Below, one piece after another: positions 17,005 to 24,920 of a DNA stretch of 64,000 nt. Source of the DNA: an uncultured Bacteroidales bacterium. GTDB lineage: Bacteria; Bacteroidota; Bacteroidia; Bacteroidales; UBA932. The position numbers and the translations under genes were made by a program. Every line of letters begins with the position of its first letter. Within the stretch, counting starts at the first letter, position 1. The DNA is taken from the NCBI GenBank assembly GCA_900544815.1, contig UQWT01000003.1:1-64000 (forward strand). Reading direction: 5' to 3'. The notes under the pieces were generated by a model. The model had not been told where the DNA came from. It did no database searches and saw only the letters and a program-made list of their open reading frames with translations.

Positions 17005-18027
17005 TTAACTTTTACGCTTCCCGACAAACACAGCCAACACCCTTAGCGCCTCCAACGCCTTAATCTGAGCAGCCGAGAGAGAACCCAACCTACGCTCCAA
17101 TTCCGCCTGCAACGAATTGACGAGGCCTACAGCTTTTATAGAATGCCCTGCCAATTTTTTTTCGGCAGAGGCAATGCCGTTGTATTGCTCCACAAATGAA
17201 AACACACGGTTCACAAGATTATCCTCTGTCTCTTTATTACCAAAAGATGTTGAGAGTAAAAGATTTATAATATTCATCCTTTCCTCTGCCCCTGCAACAC
17301 CAAACGCCTCTATAAGAGGAAGAGTTATCTTACGTTCCCTTATATCCTCGCCATACGGCTTTCCGGTATCTATAGACGGAGAATAATCAAAAATATCATC
17401 CCTTATCTGGAAAGCAACACCAAGCTCATAACCGTAATCCGTTATAAGTTTCAGCTCATTATCCGTTCCGTTAACAGAAAAAACAGCACTTTTAAGTGCC
17501 GCAATAAAAAGAGAGGCTGTCTTCTTATAAATTATTTTATAGTAATCCTCCTCCGAAATATCTAAAGTGTCTGCTTTTTGCATCTGAAAAAGCTCCCCGT
17601 CTGCAAGCTCTTCCAACGCAAAAGTAAAACAGTTTAAAATATTGCTCCCGGATTGGGTTAGCATGTACAAAGCCCTCGAGAGCCAGAAATCACCCGTAAG
17701 AACAGATGCCGCCGGACTAAAAAAAGCCTTGACAGTAAGCGCCCCCCTGCGCATATCCGAGTTATCAACAACATCGTCATGCAACAGAGTTGCAGTATGG
17801 ATCATCTCAGAGACAGCCGCACAACTCCACGAAACCTCGTTAGGAGTTCCGCATGACTGTGCGGCCAAAAGGCTAAGAACAGGCCTCAGCTGTTTTCCCC
17901 TGTTATCATAGAGATATCTGTTTATCCTCTGTAAAAGAGGATTATCGTTTTCCAACCCCTCTAAAAAACTTTTTCTGTAGTTTTCCCAATTATCCCCTAA
18001 GATCTCAATGACATCCTGTAAATTCAC
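17005..18027 (-). CDS. ispB: Polyprenyl diphosphate synthase (octaprenyl-type)
   Basis: A 340-residue trans-prenyltransferase. The first Asp-rich motif is LLHDDVVDNSDMRRG and the second is QIRDDIFDYSPS, with GKQLRPVL near the N-terminus and KPYGEDIRERKITLPL after the second motif. It makes long-chain polyprenyl diphosphate, probably for the menaquinone side chain; the chain length cannot be read with certainty. It is 24 bases after the small barrel gene on the same strand. Its last codons contain an 11-mer copy (17017-17027, V-G-K). Confidence 0.85.
   Translation of the reverse strand: MNLQDVIEILGDNWENYRKSFLEGLENDNPLLQRINRYLYDNRGKQLRPVLSLLAAQSCGTPNEVSWSCAAVSEMIHTATLLHDDVVDNSDMRRGALTVKAFFSPAASVLTGDFWLSRALYMLTQSGSNILNCFTFALEELADGELFQMQKADTLDISEEDYYKIIYKKTASLFIAALKSAVFSVNGTDNELKLITDYGYELGVAFQIRDDIFDYSPSIDTGKPYGEDIRERKITLPLIEAFGVAGAEERMNIINLLLSTSFGNKETEDNLVNRVFSFVEQYNGIASAEKKLAGHSIKAVGLVNSLQAELERRLGSLSAAQIKALEALRVLAVFVGKRKS
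17017..17027 (+). repeat. Dispersed 11-mer, copy 4
   Basis: CTTCCCGACAA at the 3' end of the prenyl synthase gene, read as V-G-K in the gene frame. Confidence 0.8.
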
Positions 18028-18051
18028 TGCAACACCTGTTAAGTTAACTCT

Positions 18052-18669
18052 TTAAAAAAGAAATCCTATAGAGAGCTCAAAACCTCTGTTTTTCTCTCTT
18101 TTAACCTCTTTACGCAATTTAGGCCACTCAAAATTACTAACCTTTCCAAGATCCCAGCTGTATCTTCCCGACAACTGTATCTTCCATACCTCTATACCGG
18201 CGCCAAGCCCAAAGCCATATTCAAACCGGTTTAGATCGTCCCAACTTACCTTATTGTAAATACCACCCTTAGAGATGGCATAGCCAATATATGGTGTAAA
18301 CTGAAGATAAGGTCTGAACAGAACTAAATCAACCCCCCACTGAACACCAACAGGAAGCTGAAGATAATGAAGTTTGGCGTCTTGTGAAAGATAGTCTTTT
18401 GAATTTTGTTCACCAAATTCCATCCTACTATTCTTATTAATATAAAGCAACTCCGGCTGGAGTGCAAAGCCTAACGGCAATTTAGCTTTATACATCACTC
18501 CAAAATGATAACCGGTACGCGCCTTTACATTAATCAGCCCGCCATCTGTTGGTTTCATGTCTGACATAGTATTAAAATTCATTCCCCCTTTGATACCAAA
18601 ACCAGACTGAGCACTTACCAACGGGATAAGCATAAACAGTGCTGCTACAAATGCCAACAATCTCTTCAT
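18052..18669 (-). CDS. Small outer-membrane beta-barrel protein (PorT-like family)
   Basis: A 205-residue protein with a signal peptide ending LVSAQ (about residue 21). The mature part starts SGFGIKGGMNFNTM, typical of the Bacteroidota outer-membrane barrel family 2. Alternating strands follow (YHFGVMYKAKLPLGFALQPELLY, LHYLQLPVGVQWGVD) and the last residue is Phe (GFELSIGFLF), the usual barrel end signal. It is probably an eight-stranded barrel. It lies between trxA and the prenyl synthase on the same strand. An 11-mer copy lies at 18164-18174. Confidence 0.75.
   Translation of the reverse strand: MKRLLAFVAALFMLIPLVSAQSGFGIKGGMNFNTMSDMKPTDGGLINVKARTGYHFGVMYKAKLPLGFALQPELLYINKNSRMEFGEQNSKDYLSQDAKLHYLQLPVGVQWGVDLVLFRPYLQFTPYIGYAISKGGIYNKVSWDDLNRFEYGFGLGAGIEVWKIQLSGRYSWDLGKVSNFEWPKLRKEVKREKNRGFELSIGFLF
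18164..18174 (+). repeat. Dispersed 11-mer, copy 5
   Basis: CTTCCCGACAA inside the small barrel gene, read as L-S-G-R. Confidence 0.8.
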
Positions 18670-18716
18670 AATAATCTATTCTAATTTAATATTTATCTGC
18701 CTAATAAAAAAATGCG

Positions 18717-19034
18717 CTAAAGCAACTTGTCAATCTTCTCAGCAATAGCGGCTTTAGTAGTTGCGCCAACTAATTTATCCTTAAGCTCGCCACCCTTGAA
18801 GAAAAGAAGAGTAGGGATATTCCTTATACGATATTCAACAGGAACATCAGTTGCATCATCTACATTACATTTGCAGACTACAACCTTGCCCTCATACTCA
18901 TTTGCAATCTCGTCTACAACAGGAGCAATCATTTTACATGGTCCGCACCAGGTAGCCCAAAAATCAACAATAACCGGTTTGTCCGCAGAAAGGACAACCT
19001 CTTTAAAATTAGCATCGTTTAGTTCAATAGCCAT
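18717..19034 (-). CDS. trxA: Thioredoxin
   Basis: A 105-residue cytoplasmic thioredoxin without signal peptide. The redox motif is FWATWCGPCKMIAP, the cis-Pro region is RNIPTLLFFKGGE, and the end is AIAEKIDKLL. It reduces disulfides of cytoplasmic enzymes. It lies upstream of the small barrel gene on the same strand (47-base gap) and is divergent from kbl. Confidence 0.95.
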   Translation of the reverse strand: MAIELNDANFKEVVLSADKPVIVDFWATWCGPCKMIAPVVDEIANEYEGKVVVCKCNVDDATDVPVEYRIRNIPTLLFFKGGELKDKLVGATTKAAIAEKIDKLL

Positions 19035-19136
19035 AACTTGTATTATTATTTAATTAATAAACCTGTATAAACCGGTACAAAGCCAACTTATACCTTTATA
19101 TAAAACAACTACATCTGTTATTTCCCTAATTTCAAA

Positions 19137-19144
19137 CAAATATA
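19137..19144 (-). promoter_or_regulatory. trxA promoter -7 box
   Basis: TATATTTG on the minus strand fits TAnnTTTG, about 100 bases before the start. No clear -33 box. Confidence 0.45.
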
Positions 19145-19271
19145 GTATCAGTTGGTTCTGTACACTAAAAACAGAGGTGCTAAATTAGCATATTTTTTTT
19201 AGATTACATAGACAATGCAGTACAAAATATGTCTTTATAACAAATATTACAATTAATATTAGAATTTATAA

Positions 19272-19299
19272 TTGATTTAAGGATATTAATGTAAATTTG
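19272..19299 (+). promoter_or_regulatory. kbl promoter
   Basis: TTG (19272-19274), 17 bases, TAAATTTG (19292-19299). The leader is about 55 bases. Confidence 0.55.
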
Positions 19300-19359
19300 C
19301 GTGCTGTGGATAATGTTTTCCACTCCTGTATTAGAAACTAATATTAAAATACAATACTT

Positions 19360-20550
19360 ATGTATAAGAATTTTCAATCTTATTTGACAAATGAGTTGCA
19401 ATCTATAAAAGATGCAGGTCTGTACAAGAACGAGAGGATTATAGTTACCCCTCAGAAAGCAGAGATAAAGGTTAGCAGTGGCAAGGAGGTACTTAACTTC
19501 TGCGCAAATAACTACCTTGGATTATCTGATAATAAAGATCTTATCAATGCTGCCAAAAAAGCATTGGATGAGAGAGGTTTTGGAATGTCGAGCGTAAGGT
19601 TCATCTGCGGAACTCAAGATCTTCACAAAGAGTTGGAAAAGAAAATTGCAGAATTTTTCGGCACAGAGGACACTATCTTGTATGCTGCCTGCTTTGACGC
19701 AAACGGCGGTGTATTTGAGCCGTTGTTTAACGAGGAGGATGCAATTATATCAGACGCTTTGAATCATGCCTCCATTATAGACGGAGTAAGACTTTGTAAA
19801 GCACAACGCTATCGTTATGCCAATGCAAATATGGAAGAACTGGAGAAGTGTCTTAAGAAAGCTCAGGCACAAAGACACAGAATCATAGTAACAGACGGCG
19901 TTTTCTCTATGGACGGAAATGTTGCCCCTCTTGACAAGATCTATGAATTAGCTCAAAAGTACGATGCACTTGTGATGGTAGACGAATCCCACTCTGCAGG
20001 TGTTGTCGGGAAGACAGGAAGAGGAACTACAGAGCAGTTTAACCTAAGAGGAAAGATTGAGATTCTTACAGGCACACTTGGAAAAGCGTTTGGCGGTGCA
20101 ATAGGCGGCTTCACAACCGGTAAGAAGGAGATTATAGATATGCTCAGACAGCGTTCGCGTCCTTATCTTTTCTCTAACTCTATTCCGCCAATGGTTGCAG
20201 CTGCGGGTATAGAGATGTTCAACATGATGTCTCGCACCAATGAACTGCAGGATAAACTTCATGCAAATACAGAGTACTTTGTTGCCAAGATGAAAGAGGC
20301 AGGTTTTGACATTAAACCTACCCAATCTGCAATATGCGCAGTTATGCTTTACGATGCAAAACTTTCACAAAAGATGGCAGAAAGACTTTTGGAGGAGGGA
20401 ATATACGTAGTAGGATTCTACTATCCTGTTGTACCAAAAGACCTTGCACGTATACGTGTACAGATTTCGGCAGGTCACGAAAAAGAGCACTTAGACAGAG
20501 CTATTGCCGCATTTACCAAAGTAGGCAAGGAGCTAGGTTTGTTAAAATAA
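19360..20550 (+). CDS. kbl: 2-amino-3-ketobutyrate CoA ligase (glycine C-acetyltransferase)
   Basis: A 396-residue PLP enzyme of the alpha-oxoamine synthase group. Visible: NFCANNYLGLS, GFGMSSVRFICGTQ, MVDESHSAGVVG, and the PLP lysine in TGTLGKAFGGA. It joins glycine and acetyl-CoA to 2-amino-3-ketobutyrate, or runs the reverse step in threonine breakdown. The usual partner tdh is not adjacent. It has its own promoter and terminator. An 11-mer copy lies at 20003-20013, read as V-G-K in VVGKTG. Confidence 0.92.
   Translation: MYKNFQSYLTNELQSIKDAGLYKNERIIVTPQKAEIKVSSGKEVLNFCANNYLGLSDNKDLINAAKKALDERGFGMSSVRFICGTQDLHKELEKKIAEFFGTEDTILYAACFDANGGVFEPLFNEEDAIISDALNHASIIDGVRLCKAQRYRYANANMEELEKCLKKAQAQRHRIIVTDGVFSMDGNVAPLDKIYELAQKYDALVMVDESHSAGVVGKTGRGTTEQFNLRGKIEILTGTLGKAFGGAIGGFTTGKKEIIDMLRQRSRPYLFSNSIPPMVAAAGIEMFNMMSRTNELQDKLHANTEYFVAKMKEAGFDIKPTQSAICAVMLYDAKLSQKMAERLLEEGIYVVGFYYPVVPKDLARIRVQISAGHEKEHLDRAIAAFTKVGKELGLLK
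20003..20013 (-). repeat. Dispersed 11-mer, copy 6
   Basis: TTGTCGGGAAG on the plus strand inside kbl, read as V-G-K. Confidence 0.8.
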
Positions 20551-20571
20551 TCTTGTCTTTAAGACAATGTT

Positions 20572-20604
20572 AAGGGGATGACCAAAAGCAGGCCATCCCC
20601 TTTC
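20572..20604 (+). terminator. kbl terminator
   Basis: Stem AAGGGGATG (20572-20580) with CATCCCCTT (20594-20602) and a 13-base loop, followed by T residues. It may also serve the convergent pspC operon. Confidence 0.75.
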
Positions 20605-20634
20605 TGTAATCACTCAAAAATAATAACCTATAAT

Positions 20635-22122
20635 CTAATCATCGTATTCGTAGCGCGGAATAAATTCAACCGTTTTAGGTTCACGCATTATAACCACCGT
20701 ATTACGTGGTATGGCAAGTTCTATCCACGCAAGTTTTCCGTCAAAAGGTTTATCTTTTGAAAGGACCTTAGGATATACTGTTAAAAGTGAGTCCTTTATT
20801 GTACAAAGGTCATTTTCCCCCTTATCCCAAGCCATCTCTGCCAACGTGGCACCATAGAAGAATGTCTTCTCTGTCTCAACGTACGGCACACACGGTTCAC
20901 CATTGTCAAGCCTGTAATTCCTGTCCCTTTTAATCCTAAAATGCGGATAATAGGCAATCACACTACCATTTTCACCCTTATCAACATAGTAGAGATCTAC
21001 CTCTCCATATTTGCTGTCATTCATATACATTTTGGCGCTTCCCGACAATTGAGGTTTCACAAAGTCAACGTATAAAGTGTCATAATGTTTATCAAAACTT
21101 GTACATATTTTATTTTGGTAATGATTTATAAAAGGGGTAGCCTTAGATATGCCCCAAGAAATGGATGACACAATACATACAATCCACAAAATGAACAATA
21201 TAAGCCCCGGACGCCACTTAGGAGACTTAAAATTAAAACACAACATACTTCCAACATACAGTAAGGCAATACAAGGAATAAACCATACACCCATTGCCAT
21301 AATCTTAAAAAACAACATACCCGGCCCGGGCATTATATAATCCGCTAATGAATAAGCAGATATTCCTGTAAATATGTCTATTCCAAAGAGAAATACTATT
21401 CCACATATAAAACCGCCTATACCTGAAAGCAACATGACAATACCAACTATAAAGCAGATAGTCCTGCCTAACGCATTTAAAACTCTATTCCCGGAATGCT
21501 CCATATTATTTCCTTTTTTCCATTTGTAATCTCTTATTCCGTCCAATCCTGGATCTATCCCATCCATTGAACATCTCTGTGCCACTGTCTTGGCAGGCGG
21601 TACAGCTATCCACAAGACTATATATCCTATTATCAGTATAGAGGCTAACGTATGCCCAAAGAATACGCTACTTCCAAAAAGGACAGCTACAACCAATACT
21701 ATTCTTATCCATATAGGCGACGTATTTGCATATTTTGCCAATCCGGCACATACCCCACCCAAAACATTGTTTCCAAGATCTCTGTAAAGCCTCTTCTTTA
21801 TGTTTCCGTCCAAATCTACCCTATCCTGCACACTATTTGCCTGCGTAGATTTGCCACCATCGGCATCCCTCAACTCCTCCGGTGTTCCAAGAATGGCAAC
21901 TATATGCTGTATATCGCCGCTATCTACCACTCGGTCTCTTGCTCCTCTCTCTATAAGCAACTCTGCTATACGTTCCTCAACATCGGCAACAATCTCTTCA
22001 TTTCCCGCAACATTCTTGTAATAGTTGTTCAATGACTCCAAATAGCTGTTCAACTGCTCCAAAGCATCTGTTTCAAGAGTAAATGCAATGCCGGATATGC
22101 TTATTTTTTCTATCTCTTTCAT
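20635..22122 (-). CDS. PspC-domain multi-pass membrane protein
   Basis: A 495-residue protein. The N-terminal region (ISISGIAFTLETDALEQLNSYLESL ... VADVEERIAELL) matches the start of the 204-residue PspC protein upstream. Then comes a PspC domain (about 105-170: KRLYRDLGNNVLGGVCAGLAKYANTSP), three further hydrophobic segments between about 210 and 325, and a soluble C-terminal domain of about 150 residues. PspC proteins respond to membrane stress in other bacteria. It is cotranscribed with padR (two-base gap). An 11-mer copy lies at 21038-21048. Confidence 0.8.
   Translation of the reverse strand: MKEIEKISISGIAFTLETDALEQLNSYLESLNNYYKNVAGNEEIVADVEERIAELLIERGARDRVVDSGDIQHIVAILGTPEELRDADGGKSTQANSVQDRVDLDGNIKKRLYRDLGNNVLGGVCAGLAKYANTSPIWIRIVLVVAVLFGSSVFFGHTLASILIIGYIVLWIAVPPAKTVAQRCSMDGIDPGLDGIRDYKWKKGNNMEHSGNRVLNALGRTICFIVGIVMLLSGIGGFICGIVFLFGIDIFTGISAYSLADYIMPGPGMLFFKIMAMGVWFIPCIALLYVGSMLCFNFKSPKWRPGLILFILWIVCIVSSISWGISKATPFINHYQNKICTSFDKHYDTLYVDFVKPQLSGSAKMYMNDSKYGEVDLYYVDKGENGSVIAYYPHFRIKRDRNYRLDNGEPCVPYVETEKTFFYGATLAEMAWDKGENDLCTIKDSLLTVYPKVLSKDKPFDGKLAWIELAIPRNTVVIMREPKTVEFIPRYEYDD
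21038..21048 (+). repeat. Dispersed 11-mer, copy 7
   Basis: CTTCCCGACAA inside the large pspC-like gene, read as L-S-G-S. Confidence 0.8.
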
Positions 22123-22124
22123 GA

Positions 22125-22466
22125 TTACAAAAGTTTTTTTGTCTTAATAAGGTTTATAGAATCCTCAACATCTTTCCAGGCGCTATCCATAGCTTCTAAC
22201 GCAAGATCACCCTGCTCAGTTAGGCTGTAATATTTTCTTGGAGGTCCCTGTTTGCTCTCCTCCCACCTGTAGGTAAGATAACCCTGATTCTTTAATCTTG
22301 TAAGCAGTGGATACAACGTTCCCTCCACAACTATCATCTTTGCCTCTTTAAGTTCGGTTATGAGAGAGGAGGCATAAGTCTCCCCGTTTTTGAGAATAGA
22401 AAGAATACAATATTCAAGCATTCCCTTTCTCATCTGTGACTTTATGTTTTCTAAATTTATATCCAT
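22125..22466 (-). CDS. PadR-family transcriptional repressor
   Basis: A 113-residue winged-helix regulator (MDINLENIKSQMRKGMLEYCILSIL ... TYASSLITELKEAKMIVVEGTLYPLLTRLKNQGYLTYRWEES ... RKYYSLTEQG). The frame stays open to 22499, but ATG 22466 is preferred. It is preceded by AAGGAGAGT (22471-22479), one of the few good Shine-Dalgarno sites in the window, and sits 16 bases after the previous stop. As a middle gene of pspC-padR-pspC it most likely represses its own operon through the palindrome at 23258-23294. Confidence 0.88.
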   Translation of the reverse strand: MDINLENIKSQMRKGMLEYCILSILKNGETYASSLITELKEAKMIVVEGTLYPLLTRLKNQGYLTYRWEESKQGPPRKYYSLTEQGDLALEAMDSAWKDVEDSINLIKTKKLL

Positions 22467-22482
22467 AGCAACTCTCCTTGTA

Positions 22483-23097
22483 TTATTTTTTAACGGCAAA
22501 TTTGCTCAGATTCTCGGCATTAACAGGCAAACCGTACATTTGACACTTTTCAAGGGGTGTAACAGCCTTAGGTACCACTATCCAAAAGATAATATATATC
22601 CAAAATCCGGAAGAGCCCAATATAAGTAGCACCAAAAATATAACCCTAAGTAAAGTAGTATCAACTCCAATATAAAGAGCCAATCCGCTACACACTCCAC
22701 CTATTTTGGCATCATCCGGATTTCTGTAAAGGACCTTTTTTGCAGCTCTTTCTCTATTCTGTCTATAGCTATTGGGCTCTTGAGAATCGGTAGTGCCTGC
22801 TTCACCGTACGATTCTTCCGCAGTGTTAAAGTTATATTCAGAGCCATCGGGAAGCCCCAACTGCATTATAACTTCATTTACCATGTTAATATTCACCACA
22901 TCCTTATAGCCGTTTTCCAACTTCTCTGTAAACAACTCGGATATTCGTCTTTCAACATCATCCATAACCTCTTTCCACTGTAGCTCCTTAGCTATTTTGC
23001 TTTTAAACACGCTCAGATAATTCTTTAATGCGACATACGCATCCTCATCCACATTAAAACCTCTGCCGGACAAACTGATATTCACTATCTTTTTCAT
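22483..23097 (-). CDS. PspC-domain membrane protein
   Basis: A 204-residue protein. The N-terminal 90 residues share the layout of the larger PspC protein (VNISLSGRGFNVDEDAYVALKNYL ... DVERRISELF). A charged linker follows, then the PspC domain (KKVLYRNPDDAKIGGVCSGLALYIGVDTTLLRVIFLVLLILGSSG) with two transmembrane helices. It is the first gene of the operon with padR and the 495-residue protein. Family knowledge links PspC to envelope stress; the role here is inferred. Confidence 0.82.
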   Translation of the reverse strand: MKKIVNISLSGRGFNVDEDAYVALKNYLSVFKSKIAKELQWKEVMDDVERRISELFTEKLENGYKDVVNINMVNEVIMQLGLPDGSEYNFNTAEESYGEAGTTDSQEPNSYRQNRERAAKKVLYRNPDDAKIGGVCSGLALYIGVDTTLLRVIFLVLLILGSSGFWIYIIFWIVVPKAVTPLEKCQMYGLPVNAENLSKFAVKK

Positions 23098-23244
23098 CTT
23101 ATTGAAATATTTAATCTTAACTTAAAAAATATAGATAATTGTGTGAGTCTGATAGCCGTTCACTATCGTTCTCTCTCAACAATAATTCCGCTTACATTAT
23201 TCTATTCTTACAAGGTACTGTTTCTTACCTTGTTTTTTGCATTG

Positions 23245-23294
23245 CAAATATATCTATATTTTACAGTACTATGCAACACATAGTACTGTAAAAT
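23245..23294 (-). promoter_or_regulatory. pspC-padR-pspC promoter with perfect palindromic operator
   Basis: The minus-strand -7 box is TATATTTG (23245-23252). The -33 TTG (23274-23276) is 21 bases away. It lies in the five-base spacer of a perfect 16-base inverted repeat: ATTTTACAGTACTATG (23258-23273) and its exact complement (23279-23294). A repressor bound here would cover the -33 box. No T run follows, so it is not a terminator. PadR, encoded in the same operon, is the obvious ligand. Confidence 0.75.
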
Positions 23295-23296
23295 GG

Positions 23297-23337
23297 CAAA
23301 AAAATTACAGACCTCAACTTAATGAAGCCTGTAATTC
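23297..23337 (-). terminator. secG operon terminator
   Basis: On the minus strand ATTACAGGCTTC ... GTCTGTAAT forms a stem followed by a run of seven T. It ends the transcript coming from secG just before the padR-type promoter. Confidence 0.65.
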
Positions 23338-23393
23338 CTTATTTGTCAAACTAATGCTTAATTATTAAAGATATTAAGAAAATGTTAAGCCAT

Positions 23394-23777
23394 TTACTTT
23401 TGAGTTGCTGCAGATGCCTCTTCTGCAGGATTAGCACTCTGCTGTGCCTCTCCCTGTACCTGCTGCATAGCCTCCTCCTGATTAAACTGAGGCTGCCCTT
23501 GCACAGCTGTATTCAATACCCTATCTGTAATATCTGTTCTGTTCTCAACAGCTCTGTTTGCAATAAATGCTGTAGCCAAAATGCAAAGAACAATAATTGT
23601 AATAGCTAAGGTCCAAGTTGATTTTTCAAGAAAATCTGCAGTCTGTCTCACTCCGAAAGTCTGATTTCCGGCAGCAAAGTTAGCTGCAAGTCCACCACCC
23701 TTTGAGTTCTGAAGCAACACTATTATGGTAAGCAAGACACTTGCAATAACAATAAGAATAGAAATTGCGGTATACAT
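23394..23777 (-). CDS. secG: Preprotein translocase subunit SecG
   Basis: A 127-residue protein with two transmembrane helices (MYTAISILIVIASVLLTIIVLLQ and TWTLAITIIVLCILATAFIAN) and the SecG hallmark LLQNSKGGGLAANFA. The tail is rich in Gln, Ala and Glu. It is part of the SecYEG channel. It is the last gene of the run activator-lptE-hypothetical-secG, two bases after the upstream stop. Confidence 0.92.
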   Translation of the reverse strand: MYTAISILIVIASVLLTIIVLLQNSKGGGLAANFAAGNQTFGVRQTADFLEKSTWTLAITIIVLCILATAFIANRAVENRTDITDRVLNTAVQGQPQFNQEEAMQQVQGEAQQSANPAEEASAATQK

Positions 23778-23779
23778 AT

Positions 23780-24379
23780 TTATAAATTTTTAATATTATT
23801 TTCTTTACTTGATGATATCTTTAATTTTATGTCATTCACAAGACTTGCAAAGTAAACACTTTTTTCCGGATATAACAAAATAAGTTTTGAATAAACATCC
23901 AAAGCCTCACGCCAACACTCCTGTTGCGTGTAAATCTGCGCAAGTGTCTCAGTGTAAAAAATTAACGGATCCACCCCGCTATTTGCGCCATCCCTTTTTA
24001 CTGCTCTCTCCCTCTCTAATGACCTTGCTGCTTCAACCGGAATAGCAGGAGAATCGGCTTTTGCTTCGTTTTCATTGTTTACGCTCTCCAACTCCTCCCT
24101 GCTGAAATAGTCGCCACCAACTACAAATATCTTCTTGGCCTGCTGGATCTGAGATTGTATGACCTTATCATTTTCGGTACGTTTTTTTGTATTCTCAACA
24201 CCCTCTATTTTAGTTGCAATCCATTCCGGAAACGGCACAAACGAAAACGACTCCCTCAACTTTTCCCGAGCCGTCTCCTTGCTTATCTCCGCCAATTTAA
24301 GAATAAGCTCCACCCTGGCTCCCTGATACCACGGATAGATGGAGATCAACTGCTCTATAGAACTCAAATCCTTTGTCAT
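23780..24379 (-). CDS. Hypothetical protein between lptE and secG
   Basis: A 199-residue soluble protein, not recognised as a named family. It starts MTKDLSSIEQLISIYPWYQGARVELILKLAE. A charged, probably disordered middle follows (NVNNENEAKADS type), then a TPR-like pair near the end (LIFYTETLAQIYTQQECWREALDVYSKLILLYPEKSVYF). It lies between lptE (12-base gap) and secG (two bases). Confidence 0.55.
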   Translation of the reverse strand: MTKDLSSIEQLISIYPWYQGARVELILKLAEISKETAREKLRESFSFVPFPEWIATKIEGVENTKKRTENDKVIQSQIQQAKKIFVVGGDYFSREELESVNNENEAKADSPAIPVEAARSLERERAVKRDGANSGVDPLIFYTETLAQIYTQQECWREALDVYSKLILLYPEKSVYFASLVNDIKLKISSSKENNIKNL

Positions 24380-24391
24380 ACTCTTGTAAAA

Positions 24392-24901
24392 TTACCAGTT
24401 AGCAACCGTTGCATTAAAGATGTCCTCTACCAAAGTCTCAACAATCTGGTCTACCAATTGCGCCTCTGCAGACTCAAATGTCATGTTCGAATCATAATCC
24501 TGAAAAGCCGCAAATGACTTTGATTCAAAGCTCTGGCTCTCATCTTTATTATTAGTGAAAGATATGTTTACAGTTACTGTAAGCCTGTTTTTAGAAGCCA
24601 CCTCATCAGATGTAACCGCAGTTGGGGTTATATCGTAGCTCATTATAAACCCCGATATCTCCAAATCTCCTCCATCCGTTACGGCATCCAATTTTGTAAG
24701 CTTTCTAAACTTATCCTGCAACGCCTCTGTAATCTGGTTGCTCAGAGACGGATTCACCTTCATCGCCCTGTTCTCTATTGTGTATATGGAGATTGTCTTA
24801 ACATCGGGCGATATGGAAGTTGCATTAAACTTGTATATTCCGCACCCCGCCAAAAGAGAGAACAGCAGAGCCATTATAAGATATATTTTTCCTTTATACA
24901 T
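24392..24901 (-). CDS. lptE: LPS-assembly lipoprotein LptE
   Basis: A 169-residue lipoprotein with lipobox SLLAGC and the Bacteroidota LptE start GIYKFNATSISPDVKTISIYTIENRA. The middle and end (SLSNQITEALQDKF, LEISGFIMSYDITPTAV, VDQIVETLVEDIFN) fit the LptE alpha/beta fold. LptE plugs LptD in the outer membrane during LPS insertion. It is 19 bases after the activator gene. Confidence 0.85.
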   Translation of the reverse strand: MYKGKIYLIMALLFSLLAGCGIYKFNATSISPDVKTISIYTIENRAMKVNPSLSNQITEALQDKFRKLTKLDAVTDGGDLEISGFIMSYDITPTAVTSDEVASKNRLTVTVNISFTNNKDESQSFESKSFAAFQDYDSNMTFESAEAQLVDQIVETLVEDIFNATVANW

Positions 24902-24920
24902 AGCTTCCCTACAAATTATT

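Larger units (their letters stand above)
19035..19359. other. Divergent trxA/kbl intergenic gap
   Basis: This gap holds the trxA -7 box (19137-19144, minus) and the kbl promoter (19272-19299, plus). A T8 run followed by AGATTACATA at 19193-19208 resembles the TTTAGATTACTTA word found at 3489, 26221 and 34771. No gene or strong hairpin is seen. Confidence 0.45.

Noticed and set aside
23258..23294. Palindrome at 23258-23294 as terminator of secG
   Set aside because: No T run follows it on either strand, and a better secG terminator with T7 lies at 23297-23337.
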